Virus record (IMG/VR): IMGVR_UViG_3300042460_002238
Span: 1-39,490 of that record
Length of the DNA stretch: 39,490 nt
Direction: 5' to 3' (one strand)
Source: a virus
Part shown: positions 8,001 through 16,275 of the stretch, piece by piece
Layout: each line of letters opens with the position of its first letter
Position numbering within the stretch: position 1 is the first letter of the stretch
Program-made: the position numbers and the translations under genes
The notes under the pieces: model-generated
Told to the model about the DNA's origin: nothing
Seen by the model: the letters and a program-made list of their open reading frames with translations, nothing else
The model's database searches: none

Positions 8001-9443
8001 GACGACGCCCACCGCAGATCGAAGGTTGGAAAGGGCCTTGAAGCTGCCTGCCGCCACGCTGTAGCCCACCATGTGCTCGACCCGTCCGTCGATCGCGCAG
8101 TAGTTCGAGTTCTCCGGCAGTAGTGGATAGGCATCCGTGCAATAGGGCGTGCACGGCGGGGCTGGTGCGCGAGGCTTCCGGCGAATCTCGATCAGTACAT
8201 CATCCAGCCGGAAGAGTTGCTGCCCGACACCATAATTCGAGCAATTGGTAACGGCAGACTCGCCGCTCTCGCCAGTACCCGCAGACGCGATCCGCCAAAT
8301 GCCGGCGACGGTCGCCCAGGGAAGGGCGCCGGCATCGGTCAGGCCGGTCCACCAGATGCGCCTCTGGGCCGTAATTCCGGCCTCTGCCATGCTGGTACAC
8401 CCCACTGGGCTGGGACCGGCGGGCAGTTCCGCGGCATAGTCATATCCATCCCGGTAGTCGCCATCGGGAAGATGACGGTTGAAGTGGAGATAAAGCACTT
8501 CCTGCTCGCCCGGGGCGTTCACAGTGAAGGCCCGCCACAGCTCCAAACGGTCAGGGGACCACCCGAGCTGGTAGGCGAGTCGATCCGCGTCGATGCCTCC
8601 AATATCAGCCTTGGCAGCGTCCAGGGAGTCCCGCCAAACGCCGGAGATCGGCGACGAGGGCGAGCCGATCATCCGGTACTGGTGCTCGTTCTTGCAGCTA
8701 CGCGGGTCATCACCGAGGGCCCAGGGATACATGACAGCCGACGCGTGCTCCACCACGGTGGTATCGGCATCGTCGCCTTCCGTGACGATCTCGAACCGCC
8801 AGTTCGGCATGCGCCCGCCGGTGTCGGTCTGATCCTCATCCGTGAAGACGATGTAGGCGCGGCCGCGGTAGGCAGGCGTGTTGCCGACGCCCTTGACCGC
8901 CTCGATGGTGGGGTCCGGCATCTGGTCGGCCGTCCCCGTGTACAGCGTGAAGCCGTCGGCGAAGCTCTCGCTGGCAGCCACGCGCTCGGCGTAGGCGTTG
9001 TCGGTCTCGTCCGACTGCTGCGGCCGGATGTCGTAGACCAGCTTGTCCATGCGCCAGGCCCGCAGCAGGCCCTTGATGGGCCCATTCGGGCAGCGGCATA
9101 GGCCCACGGCATAGCTGCGCGTGGCGGTGTAGTAAACCTGCTTCTGAGTAGGGCCACCCTTGCCGCCGGCCTCCTCGGTGTGCTTGTGATTGATCAGACG
9201 GTCAGCCCATAGGACATTGCCGGCGACCGCATCCTTGCCGAACACCCAGGGCCACGCGGCGCCGATGGCGCTGGTCGTGATCGCCTGGTCCGCGATCTTC
9301 GGTCCCTCCACGGTCGGCAGCTGTGTCGGGAACAGCGCCTGGCCCAGCATGTTGCCCAGCGAGAATCCCAGGCCCGGCATGCCGACCATGCTGCCCACGT
9401 AGAGCCCCACGAGGCTGACCGCCGCCTGGCCGACGTTAGCCAT
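5025..9443 (-). CDS. tail tip/hub protein (GTA gp15-like / J-like host-specificity protein)
   Basis: Protein of 1472 aa, the largest here. The N-terminus has a Gly/Met-rich hydrophobic stretch (VGLYVGSMVGMPGLGFSLG) and the sequence up to about residue 500 matches the GTA TIM-barrel-like and Phage-tail_3 group of baseplate hub proteins. The central part (about 560-760) has VGSIVREICEEVGVPSDRIDVSDL and following hub-like segments. The C-terminal 500 residues are beta-rich, fibronectin-like domains. In lambda the equivalent J contacts the receptor; in GTA-type tails this protein closes the tip below the peptidase. It overlaps the upstream peptidase gene by 8 bases. Assignment rests on size, N-terminus and an unbroken GTA-style gene order. 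Confidence 0.88.
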   Translation of the reverse strand: MANVGQAAVSLVGLYVGSMVGMPGLGFSLGNMLGQALFPTQLPTVEGPKIADQAITTSAIGAAWPWVFGKDAVAGNVLWADRLINHKHTEEAGGKGGPTQKQVYYTATRSYAVGLCRCPNGPIKGLLRAWRMDKLVYDIRPQQSDETDNAYAERVAASESFADGFTLYTGTADQMPDPTIEAVKGVGNTPAYRGRAYIVFTDEDQTDTGGRMPNWRFEIVTEGDDADTTVVEHASAVMYPWALGDDPRSCKNEHQYRMIGSPSSPISGVWRDSLDAAKADIGGIDADRLAYQLGWSPDRLELWRAFTVNAPGEQEVLYLHFNRHLPDGDYRDGYDYAAELPAGPSPVGCTSMAEAGITAQRRIWWTGLTDAGALPWATVAGIWRIASAGTGESGESAVTNCSNYGVGQQLFRLDDVLIEIRRKPRAPAPPCTPYCTDAYPLLPENSNYCAIDGRVEHMVGYSVAAGSFKALSNLRSAVGVVTDYPLGPVVAAGSGDDTQAFWEAEYAAAVAADAKIRTGLVYGVDYPVVPTTAYVRSYVRHALQAIPPTVGSIVREICEEVGVPSDRIDVSDLTDTVPGYGLSTLMTARQAIQPLQAYQFFDCVESDALLKFPKRGKPIVYTLTTDEMGARFAGEPAPPLVTTQIQQAVELPRLVRVHYKMGAKDYQAGMQQSPPRMTTDSVNAKDVQLAINMDDTKAMQIAQVIHQDDWWGRETYETSVSPALLALEGADCIGIPVEGLVERARIVGVNMTPPLSPLKLSLRRDDDGVYVSYALGAAAVPSSDVLGIAGPSELLIIDGPALDGSANDAGVYVAAWGQFSGWSGAQIMLSVDGGASYKAKVTLLTPATVGRIVGVMPAGPSANVWDYGTVLTIDLDRGDLESKTQDLVLNGGNPAFVGADGRWEAMQFADATLLGVFNGKRRYEVKTLLRGRRGTEWAQGLHQDGDRFVLVGPGAARIAGENADLGRTTKWKAVTLDMSEQTAAAMDHTNQGVALEPYSPGHLEGVRDAGNNILFTWKRRTRLGEEWNNQVDVPLNEASEEYQVTILNPERNAPRMVTVYEPRYLYTWEQQQLDWGVVPTANTLQVRQVSAVVGTGYVGEATIDLPFITDSEGNEPAQPSVAWKITFEGSFDDRDDFYFWIFSAADSRYLTVSGSGKSSFDDYADDLALQLESNFPGSTVSVDGAEVSVSFPEARYVRASGNVTAPPTIFLGQAPAPAHGAAQQQSFIDLYRDLGTEWQQSPNSDLNYRQPGTASFALQVTWKDYATYKAMGRTPLLVPLSWSVFGTSDFYLGGLDELVAAINSNTELSSRGITASLVSVPGSMVRPAVVISATGSYAVRNDSFGNQSGSHPSGFDPKLAQIVQGAVDSPSGDPQITVVSFFNGAGTNVEAGQVYVVTLDGVDYTYTADASDVGTDFAPIYTELAALITGADFTAAYEPAVGGLEITANSPNVPFTCSARASYGGQVALEME

Positions 9444-9861
9444 AGGTCACCCCGGGGAAGCGGAATGCGAACTGCGTGCGCCGGCGGAAGGCCTCATCGA
9501 AGCGATGCTCCACCACCTTCCTGAAGTTGCTGGCCGCGTGGATCACCGTTTCGCCGGCGAAAATGGCGACGTGGTGCGGCTCCCGGAACTCCTTCCAGGC
9601 CATCACCAGGATGCAGCCCGGCGAGATGGCCTCGAGCGGGATCTCCAGGAAATACTTGCGGCTCTCCGCGAGCAGCAGGCCTTTGTGCGGCAGCCGGGCG
9701 TAGCCCGTGTAGTTGAAGGACGGCGGCCAGGCGCCCACCTCCGCGCCCACGCCCAGCACCAGGCCAATGCAATCCACTGCCACGCCCCGCAGGCGCGCCT
9801 GGTGCTGGTAGGGCGTACCCAGCCAGCCGCGGGCCGCCAGAACCACGTCTGAGGCGTTCAA
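9436..9861 (-). CDS. NlpC/P60-family tail-tip peptidase
   Basis: The TTG at 9861-9859 overlaps the TGA of the preceding DUF2163 gene, giving 141 aa; upstream extension in this frame encodes Arg/Gly-rich sequence out of keeping with the family. The fold is recognisable: DVVLAARGWLGTPYQHQ, catalytic Cys31 in VDCIGL, and His at about 96-97 in PHHVAIFAG. These enzymes cut peptide cross-links of peptidoglycan and sit in the tail tip to help the tube cross the wall. Rhodobacter GTA has the same gene in the same place (gp14), between the DUF2163 protein and the large hub protein, at similar length. Confidence 0.88.
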   Translation of the reverse strand: MNASDVVLAARGWLGTPYQHQARLRGVAVDCIGLVLGVGAEVGAWPPSFNYTGYARLPHKGLLLAESRKYFLEIPLEAISPGCILVMAWKEFREPHHVAIFAGETVIHAASNFRKVVEHRFDEAFRRRTQFAFRFPGVTYG

Positions 9862-10754
9862 TCGACACCCCTCAGCATCTCCGTGGGCCCAGGCACGTCC
9901 GGCTCCCCGTCGAAGTCCAGCTGGGCACCGAAGCGGTCCCTGCAAGTCTCCCAGCGTCGGTCGCAGCCAGGCTCCAGGCTGAAGGCATCGCCCGGAGCTA
10001 CCGGATAGGGGAACGGCTCGAAGAGCTCGATGCGGCCCAGCACCAGCGGATCCCCGGAGCTGTCCAGCTTCACCTCGCGTGCAAAGCCCGAGTTGGTACC
10101 GCTGGTGAAGGTCAGCAACCCGCCCACGAAGTGCCCGGGCGCAGACGGCGTGGCGCCGAGATCCAGGGTGGTTTCCAGCACGCGCCGGCTGGTAACCGTG
10201 TCCACCATGCCGGTCACCGTCAGCGAGGCTACATCGACGCTGCAGGGCGCCTGGCCCAGGCGCTTGACGCGGCAGGTCAGCGACACCGCAGGCAGCAGCT
10301 GCTGGGCCAACTTCTGCGTCATGCCGCGCAACTCGCCCTTCGCCAAATCGTTAACGAAGGTCTGGAAGTTTCCGACCATACCGTGCTGCAGGATGATCCC
10401 GCTGTCGGTCGGGTCCGCCCAGTTCACGAGGAAAATCGTGCAGGCAACGTTGTCGAACAGGCCGGCGCGAATGTCCGCGACAGTGATTCCAGAAGAAGCC
10501 AAGAGAATCTCGACATCGAGATTGCTGACCGACAGGTCCGAGGTCTGTACGACCTCTGAGGTTTGGATACTCGAAAATGGCTGGTAGACGCCATCGAGGA
10601 CGACATCATTGACCGTTCGCTCTACTACGATTTCCTCGTCGTGGTCAGACGATCGGAAGTAGTCGCCCACGGTGTTCTGAATTTGGAAGCACACCGCCCA
10701 GGTCGCCACGCGCTTCGTTAGGCTGAGTTGATCTGCGAGAGATATCTGCCTCAT
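9858..10754 (-). CDS. DUF2163 tail hub protein (GTA gp13-like)
   Basis: Protein of 298 aa. The C-terminal 80 residues carry the cysteine-containing signature of DUF2163/BR0599-type proteins (GCDRRWETCRDRFG); the N-terminal two thirds are beta-rich and resemble a hub ring domain. In GTA and T5-like tails this protein forms part of the baseplate ring joining the distal tail protein to the tip. It starts within the last codons of the DUF2460 gene (ATGA overlap at 10751-10754) and its stop overlaps the peptidase start, so the four tip genes are translationally coupled. Confidence 0.88.
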   Translation of the reverse strand: MRQISLADQLSLTKRVATWAVCFQIQNTVGDYFRSSDHDEEIVVERTVNDVVLDGVYQPFSSIQTSEVVQTSDLSVSNLDVEILLASSGITVADIRAGLFDNVACTIFLVNWADPTDSGIILQHGMVGNFQTFVNDLAKGELRGMTQKLAQQLLPAVSLTCRVKRLGQAPCSVDVASLTVTGMVDTVTSRRVLETTLDLGATPSAPGHFVGGLLTFTSGTNSGFAREVKLDSSGDPLVLGRIELFEPFPYPVAPGDAFSLEPGCDRRWETCRDRFGAQLDFDGEPDVPGPTEMLRGVD

Positions 10755-11374
10755 GGATTGCGCAACTCCATCAGGGTGTAGGCCACGGATTCAGTTTCGA
10801 ACTCGACCGCGGACACAGGCAACTCGTCTCCGTTGAAGCGGACGGGCACATCGAATTCGCCGCCCCAGGTGGCAGGCGTTCCCACAAAGTCGCCGTTGGG
10901 AGTCAACAAGCCCGTGGTCGCATCGAGACTCCACCGGCTCGACGCCTGCACAACGCCCAGGTGATTGGCAACGAGGATGGAGCCGGCGACCGGCTTGAGA
11001 ATCAGACGATCCTGTGTCAGCGCGCCCTTGGTATAGCGCTTGACCAGTTGGTAGCTGCCACCGGAGGCAATGAGCGGAGCATCCAGAGCCGAGACCGAGG
11101 CCGTGGGTCGGCAGGATTTGTAGTCGGTGGGGTCGCTAAGGCGGAAGCCGATGGCGTCGCCGCCAACCGACATGAAGTGCTCCCGGATATCGTAGACGTC
11201 GTTCTGATGGCGGCTATCGACACTGACCTCAAACCGGTGCAGCGGGTAGGTCCAGCTACGATTGCGGACCTCATCCCCGGAGTCCATCTCGACTTTTTTT
11301 GTCTTAAAACGCGGGATCGAACGAAAACCGTAGGAGGGCCGGATATCGAGCCTTGGCGTCTCGAGGAAATCCAT
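10751..11374 (-). CDS. DUF2460 distal tail protein (GTA gp12-like)
   Basis: Protein of 207 aa with the DUF2460 pattern: an N-terminal YGFRSIPRFKTKKVEMDSGDEVRNRSW-type segment with G-x-E-x-R-N-like spacing, a YPLHRFEVS strand, HFMSVGGDAIGFRLSDPTDYK, and a C-terminal half with FDVPVRF. DUF2460 proteins are equivalents of the distal tail (Dit) ring on which the tip is built. The ATG at 11374 overlaps the stop of the tape measure by one base. Confidence 0.9.
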   Translation of the reverse strand: MDFLETPRLDIRPSYGFRSIPRFKTKKVEMDSGDEVRNRSWTYPLHRFEVSVDSRHQNDVYDIREHFMSVGGDAIGFRLSDPTDYKSCRPTASVSALDAPLIASGGSYQLVKRYTKGALTQDRLILKPVAGSILVANHLGVVQASSRWSLDATTGLLTPNGDFVGTPATWGGEFDVPVRFNGDELPVSAVEFETESVAYTLMELRNP

Positions 11375-13611
11375 CAGCCATTCCTCTGGACGGCAACGCG
11401 CACTGCCCTGCCCGCTTCGGCGCCAGCCTGCATGGCCGTCTGCCTGATGGAATCAGGGGTAGAGCCGTAGAAGTTCTGCTGGACGGTGACGCTGATGGCA
11501 CGTCCGCCACCCGCCTGCATAGCTGCAGTCTCGCCGTTGTTGTAGACGCGCCCAGAGCCGTTGAAGTGGACCAACTCAGGGCCCTGCTCGCCCACCATTT
11601 TCCAGCCGGGGCCGAACAGGCCGCCACTGGCCATGCCAGGCACCGGCAGTCCCGGACCGGCCGCGATCGGGATATCCATGCCCGGCAAGCCGAAGTTCAT
11701 TCCACTGAGGGCCGACATGCCCAGGCTCATGATCCCCTTCATGGTCTCTTGAGCGGCCATGTCCGCCGCCATTCGGCGGAGGGCAGTGCCCATGCTCTGA
11801 ACCATGCCGTCAAGGCCTCGCTCGAAGGGATCGAAGAACAGGTCAGACAGAGCGCTATGCATGTTGCCGGCGGTCCGTCTGGCCATCTCCTCCATGTCTA
11901 TGAAGGCTTCACTAAAGAGGCCACGAACCTTTCCGACCTTTTCCTCTACCCGCGTGGCGGCATTGAAATCGTCCTGAAGCTGGCGGACCCGCCGACCGTA
12001 GACGTCGGTGTCGACGTAGCCGTCCTTGAACTGCTGATTGAGTTCAGCCACCCCGGCCTTGAACTGCTCCAGAGGATTCCGCGTGGCCTTGATCAGTTCA
12101 AGGCGCTCTTCCTCTCTCTCGACTGCCTCTTCGTCGGCCTCCTTCATCTCCTTTTTGAAGTCCAGCTGGCTGGCGAGGCTCTTAAGTTCTTCCTTCTGGG
12201 CTTCCGTGACCTTGCCCATGTGCTGTCCGTCAAGGGCGATCTGCACCTTCTGCAGTTCGGTCAACTCGCCATAAAGATCAACTTGCTCACGCAGATTGCG
12301 AAGCATGCGCTGCGCCTCGGAAAGCTTCTTCGACTTATCGGATTCATCCTCAGTCGTCAGAAGCTTGCTGACCGTCTCCTGCATGCCCTCACCAGGACGG
12401 ACGTATGCTGGCCGCTGGTCGGCGGTCACGTAGTCGGCACGCGGGACAGGGTTGAAGCCCAAAGCCCCCAAGACGTCCTGTTTTCCTACGAGGACATCGC
12501 GAAGGGCGATGGCCTTAGCCAACTCGGTCTGCAAATGAGCCAAGCGGCGCTGATCCGCCTCATAGGACGCGCCGAACAGGCTTCGCAGGCCCTTAGTGTT
12601 CTCCAGCTTGTCGATCTGATACTGCAGCGCCTTGACCGCGTTAATGGAGTCCCGAATTCGGTCCTCCTCGAGCATCTGACCGAGCTTTTCGGTGGTGCTG
12701 TTGGTGAACTGGCCGACCATGGCCGCGGCCTCAACCAGTGCGCCGGCCACCCGAGCCACCCCGGTTGCCGCCGATATCAGGCTTCGCTGAAATTCAGGGT
12801 CAGTAACCGCTTCCCGCAGATCATCAATGGCCTCTACGATCGGAGACGTGCCGGTCTGTCCAACCGTATTGAACAGCACGTTCTTCAGCTGCGTGAACGC
12901 CTGCCCGACCGTTCGATTGATGCTCCCGGCCGCTTCGCTGAGGTCATCCGATCCCTTGAGGAAGGCCTCAAAGAACTCGGCCGACGAGACCTTGCCTTCC
13001 TTGACCAGGGCGCGCAGCCTGCCGACGGAGCCGCCCGCCTTGTCCAGGTTGTTGGCCACCGCGACAAGGATGGTTCGCCCATTGTCGAGAAGTGCGTTAA
13101 ATTCCTGCGCCTGGACGACGCTGCCACCGATCAGCTGAGTCAACTGCAGGATGGCGCTGGAGGCGCCCTGCGTGCTGGTCCCGCTTAGGCGAAGGGCATT
13201 GCCCACACCCTCGGTGAACTTCAGCAACTGCGCCTGTGTCGCCCCAAGCTCGGAGGCCGCGCCAGCCAGGCCGATGTATAGCTCGGTCTGATCCTTAATC
13301 GACGTCGCGGTGCGCTGCGACAGATCGAACAGCTCGCGCTGAACCTTGGTAAGTTCCTCGGCATTGCGCGTGGTGAGCGCCAGGCGGCCCTGCAGCAGCT
13401 GGTAGGAGTCGGCCGTCTGGACGATGCCCGTGGCCATCGTGCCGATGCCGAGGGCAACGAATGCGCCCTTCAGGGCGGACCAGGCGCCGGTCATCCCCTT
13501 GGCCGACTTCTCCGCCTTTCCACCAGCCTCAGTGAGGGTGTCGAGGTCCTTCTTGGCGGTCCTGGCCTGCGCCGAATCTACGGCAAGGACAAGCTTGGCG
13601 TATTCGAGCAT
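11374..13611 (-). CDS. tail tape measure protein
   Basis: Protein of 745 aa. Residues 1-270 match the phage tape-measure N-terminal domain (LVLAVDSAQARTAKKDLDTL, GQAFTQLKNV), followed by small hydrophobic segments, a long charged coiled-coil-like region (about 380-570) and a Gly/Met/Pro-rich C-terminal part (about 610-690). Tape measure length sets tail length; at roughly 0.15 nm per residue this implies a tail near 110 nm, an estimate only. The ATG at 13611 lies inside the predicted -1 chaperone frame, which ends at 13578. Chaperones lie upstream and DUF2460 downstream, as in most siphovirus tail operons. Confidence 0.93.
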   Translation of the reverse strand: MLEYAKLVLAVDSAQARTAKKDLDTLTEAGGKAEKSAKGMTGAWSALKGAFVALGIGTMATGIVQTADSYQLLQGRLALTTRNAEELTKVQRELFDLSQRTATSIKDQTELYIGLAGAASELGATQAQLLKFTEGVGNALRLSGTSTQGASSAILQLTQLIGGSVVQAQEFNALLDNGRTILVAVANNLDKAGGSVGRLRALVKEGKVSSAEFFEAFLKGSDDLSEAAGSINRTVGQAFTQLKNVLFNTVGQTGTSPIVEAIDDLREAVTDPEFQRSLISAATGVARVAGALVEAAAMVGQFTNSTTEKLGQMLEEDRIRDSINAVKALQYQIDKLENTKGLRSLFGASYEADQRRLAHLQTELAKAIALRDVLVGKQDVLGALGFNPVPRADYVTADQRPAYVRPGEGMQETVSKLLTTEDESDKSKKLSEAQRMLRNLREQVDLYGELTELQKVQIALDGQHMGKVTEAQKEELKSLASQLDFKKEMKEADEEAVEREEERLELIKATRNPLEQFKAGVAELNQQFKDGYVDTDVYGRRVRQLQDDFNAATRVEEKVGKVRGLFSEAFIDMEEMARRTAGNMHSALSDLFFDPFERGLDGMVQSMGTALRRMAADMAAQETMKGIMSLGMSALSGMNFGLPGMDIPIAAGPGLPVPGMASGGLFGPGWKMVGEQGPELVHFNGSGRVYNNGETAAMQAGGGRAISVTVQQNFYGSTPDSIRQTAMQAGAEAGRAVRVAVQRNG

Positions 13612-14272
13612 CGGATGGCATCCATGGTGATCAGGGCCTCAAGCTCCCAACGGCATGGCTGCCGTCCGGTGAGCTGGGCCCAGTGATGGAGTTCGGTGTA
13701 GGAGAGTCGCGGCGGGAGTTCGCGCAGCCACTCGATCAGGTACTGCAGTTCTGGCGGAAGCTCTGCCTGCTCAAGCTCTGGCGGCTTCCGCTTTGTGACC
13801 TTCCAGACTGCTTCTAGCTGCTCTCGGACGGTTGGGCCGTCTGGCTTGTTTCTGCGGCAGAGCCGGCCTTCGTCTCTTGCCCAGTCGTAGAGCTGGGCGA
13901 CACGGCGAAAAAAACGGCGTCATCCTCCGCGAAGCGGCTGATCGCGTCGCCGATCTGGGGGGCCTCGCGAAGGAACGTCTGCACGTTCTCTGCCGTGCAT
14001 GGCTCTTCGAAGCTCCAGCCTGCGACAAGGGCTGCCTGCACTACCCCGAGCTCATCCTGAGCCCGCTCCCGTCGCTCTTCCGGATCCTTGATGAGGGCAA
14101 TTTCCTTCGCCCGCAGCTGCAGCGCCGTATCACGCGCCCGGCGGAACTTGTCGGAGTGCTGGCTCAGGATCAGCAGCCAATGCTCGGTTCGCTCGCCATC
14201 AGGGGTGGCCAGATAGAGCTTGCGGCCTTCGTTGGCCTTGGCGCGGGTGTGGAACTTCTCCATGCCGGTCAT
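13578..14272 (-). CDS. predicted -1 frameshift fusion, GT-like tail assembly chaperone
   Basis: The 0 frame runs from 14272 to the slippery heptamer TTTTTTC at 13913-13907; after a -1 slip reading resumes at 13907 and stays open to a TAG at 13580-13578, giving 122 + 109 = 231 aa. The -1 part reads like a real protein: RRVAQLYDWARDEG, then KPPELEQAELPPELQYLIEW, SYTELHHWAQLTGRQPC and RWELEALITMDA, the pattern of T-like tail chaperones (a PPEL start, a WA-x-LTGR motif, an E-x-L-x-x-MDA end). It overlaps the tape measure start by 34 bases, as T usually does. There is no plausible separate start for the T-like part upstream of KPPEL in this frame. Confidence 0.83.
13814..14272 (-). CDS. tail assembly chaperone, G-like (0-frame product)
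   Basis: Protein of 152 aa between the tail tube and tape measure genes, the invariant place for lambda G-type chaperones. It is highly charged and helical (residues about 45-80) and ends in a Ser/Thr/Gln-rich tail. The start ATG overlaps the tail tube stop (TAATG). Codons 120-122 (GTT TTT TTC at 13915-13907) contain the slippery heptamer TTTTTTC in the correct phase, and past it the -1 frame is open where this frame reads the low-complexity tail ATGSTT... type residues to its TAG. In lambda such proteins bind the tape measure and recruit the tube protein. Confidence 0.85.
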   Translation of the reverse strand: MTGMEKFHTRAKANEGRKLYLATPDGERTEHWLLILSQHSDKFRRARDTALQLRAKEIALIKDPEERRERAQDELGVVQAALVAGWSFEEPCTAENVQTFLREAPQIGDAISRFAEDDAVFFAVSPSSTTGQETKAGSAAETSQTAQPSESS

Positions 14273-15435
14273 TACGGGGCGCTCCGGGTGAAGGTCACCG
14301 TCTGGCCGTCAGCGTCCATGCCTGCGGAGTAGGTGAACTGCGGGATGATGGCGCCCGGACCGTTCACACCCTTGTTGGCCTGGACGTACGCGACCTTGCC
14401 CATGGAGAAGCCCAGGGTCTGGGTGCCGTCCGTGAAGGTCGTGCCGAGGCTGGTGATCGTCTCGTCCAGGTGCTTGGCGTAGAGCGTGCCATCCGTGAGG
14501 TAGGCGCTCAGGGAGCCGGTGACGGTGCCCATGCCGTTGGAGATGCAGAAGGCCGCCCGGCTGCCCAGGGCAAACTGCGGCTGCATGCCGTTGTCGAGGT
14601 TGAAGGTGAGCTCGGTAGCGATGCCCAGCGCGGTACCGCCCTCGAGGATCGAGGCATCCGTGGTTACGAACGGGTCGCCTTCGGTCGCGGCGGCGAAGGT
14701 GTCGGCACCGAGGGTGTAGGCCTCCGCTTCCTTGCCGACCAGGCCAAAGGTCAGGTTCACGCGAGCGTTCAGCTGGGCCGAGATCGCCATCGTGGAGGCC
14801 TCGCAGCCCCGGTAGATGTAGTCCAGTCCCTTGTCGGTGTGACGCTCGAGGACGGACAGGGTCCGGCGCGTTGAGCCGATGGTCACCTTGTCGTTCAGGC
14901 TGGTGATCGTCACCGACTCGCCGGCGGCATCGTTCACGATGACGTCGCCGTCCGTCCCGCCGATGGTCATCTTGGCCGCGGTCAGGGCGGTGATGGTGCC
15001 GGAGGCGATGTTGTTGGCCACGTCGCCGGTGAAGCCGGTCACGGCCACCTTCTGGCCCACGGCAAAGCCCGCGGCGAGGAACCCGTTGCCGGAGTCATTG
15101 AAGCTATTGTCGGCGGCTGCGGCGCTGATGGTGGCCGCGGTGATCAGCCCGACCGGCCCCCAGGTGCCCTGCAGCGCAGCCTCGATCAGATCGTCATGGC
15201 TGGCGATGCTCATCTCGGCCGCGACGGTGCCCTGCGTCGAGTACGTACCCTGGCGGGCTACCTCGCGCTGGCGATTCTTGCGCATCTCGTTGGAGTCGAT
15301 CTGCGTGGTGTTCCGGGCAATCTGCTCGGAGACGAAACGGATGGGCTTCCAGGCCGGCGGCACCGGAAGGTCACCGTTCTGGTCCTCCATGCAGTAGAAC
15401 AACTCAGTGGCGATGCCATTGGCGAAACAGGTCAT
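14272..15435 (-). CDS. major tail tube protein
   Basis: Protein of 387 aa of the phage tail tube type (Phage_tube_2-like): N-terminal GIATELFYCMEDQNGDLP and PPAWKPIRFVSEQIARNTTQIDSNEMRKNRQ, and a C-terminal LGFSMGKVAYVQANKGVNGPG segment. An Ala/Gly/Thr-rich insert with repeated V-x-G-F-x-G-D and ITAL strands lies at about 95-180 and may be an extra surface-exposed beta domain on the tube. AGGAG precedes the start. It is first in the tail block after the terminator gene and is followed at once by the chaperone. Confidence 0.88.
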   Translation of the reverse strand: MTCFANGIATELFYCMEDQNGDLPVPPAWKPIRFVSEQIARNTTQIDSNEMRKNRQREVARQGTYSTQGTVAAEMSIASHDDLIEAALQGTWGPVGLITAATISAAAADNSFNDSGNGFLAAGFAVGQKVAVTGFTGDVANNIASGTITALTAAKMTIGGTDGDVIVNDAAGESVTITSLNDKVTIGSTRRTLSVLERHTDKGLDYIYRGCEASTMAISAQLNARVNLTFGLVGKEAEAYTLGADTFAAATEGDPFVTTDASILEGGTALGIATELTFNLDNGMQPQFALGSRAAFCISNGMGTVTGSLSAYLTDGTLYAKHLDETITSLGTTFTDGTQTLGFSMGKVAYVQANKGVNGPGAIIPQFTYSAGMDADGQTVTFTRSAP

Positions 15436-15445
15436 GGTGAAGCTC

Positions 15446-15874
15446 CTAGCGAGTGGTCATTGCCGACCAGGCGATGGAAATGGAACAGCGCAGCCAGCCA
15501 TTGATGGGACGTATGCGGCCGCGAGAACAGCTGGTGATGACGACGCACTGGCCCTGGTAGATGAAGCGGGCACCAGCTTTGAAATGGTCCCGAATCGAGT
15601 CGGCAGCCTTGAGGAACGGCCCGGTGCCAACATTTGCAACGTCGTTGATATCGATCTGCAGTACACCAACATGCTCGTCCTGGCCGCCCTGCCCAAGCGA
15701 TGCGGGGGGCGAATCAGCGGGCAGGCTGAAAACCGAAGCCCACCGCGCCTGGTTGGGCGGCTTAAAGTCCTTGGCCTCGTAGGCAATGTGGCTGTTCGGG
15801 ATGGCTGGCGAAACTAGGGCGATCGCGTCCTTCGCCGCCTGCATAAGGGCAGCGTTGATCTTCAGTTCGCTCAT
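15446..15874 (-). CDS. tail terminator protein
   Basis: Protein of 142 aa, equivalent by position and pattern to lambda gpU / DUF4128-type terminators: N-terminal helix, IAYEAKDFKPP, then DEHVGVLQIDINDVANVGTGPFLKAADSIRDHF, where a strand is followed by an amphipathic helix, and CVVITSCSRGRI. Terminators cap the tail tube and join it to the head. The start ATGA overlaps the stop of the gp10-like gene. Confidence 0.82.
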   Translation of the reverse strand: MSELKINAALMQAAKDAIALVSPAIPNSHIAYEAKDFKPPNQARWASVFSLPADSPPASLGQGGQDEHVGVLQIDINDVANVGTGPFLKAADSIRDHFKAGARFIYQGQCVVITSCSRGRIRPINGWLRCSISIAWSAMTTR

Positions 15875-16275
15875 GACTTGGGCAGATGCTTCTGGAAGCG
15901 GCCGGTCGCCTTGCGCTTGAGCAGGGCTGCGATACGAAGGAAATTCCGGCGAACCATGCCGATGGGCGCCTGCTTGGAAGAGCCTTCCTCCAAAAACTCG
16001 ATATATGGGAGGTTGTTCGTCATGTAGACCGTGTCTCCCAGTTGCCCGAGATTGGCCGCGACCTCGGCCCTGGCGCTGGCCATGGTGCGCTTCTCGATCT
16101 CTCCGTCCTTCGGGGCTCCCACGGTCGTTTGCCAGTTGCCGCGGGCGCGGCCGGTGTCGACCGGGGTGTCGCCGATGACGCTACCGTAGAGCTCGATGAT
16201 TACGGCACGGCGCGTCTCATCCAGGCCACGCCCGATGTTCTGGGCCGCCCGGTTCAGGTCAACGGAGAAGCTCAT
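15871..16275 (-). CDS. HK97 gp10-like head-tail joining / tail completion protein
   Basis: Protein of 134 aa from the ATG at 16275, which overlaps the TGA of the upstream gene. The sequence has the HK97-gp10 family features: an N-terminal helical part, DTPVDTGRARGNWQTTVG, a middle of Ala-rich helix, then YMTNNLPYIEFLEEGSSKQAPIGMVR with the characteristic Y-x-x-x-x-E-x-GSS-KQAP-x-GMV and a C-terminal basic helix. These proteins act at the head-tail interface. A longer reading frame upstream of the ATG is the antisense-like shadow of the preceding gene. Confidence 0.88.
   Translation of the reverse strand: MSFSVDLNRAAQNIGRGLDETRRAVIIELYGSVIGDTPVDTGRARGNWQTTVGAPKDGEIEKRTMASARAEVAANLGQLGDTVYMTNNLPYIEFLEEGSSKQAPIGMVRRNFLRIAALLKRKATGRFQKHLPKS

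Noticed and set aside
11353-13188. 611-aa open frame on the plus strand opposite the tape measure
   Set aside because: Leu/Val/Arg-rich mirror of the helical tape measure codons; no family features.
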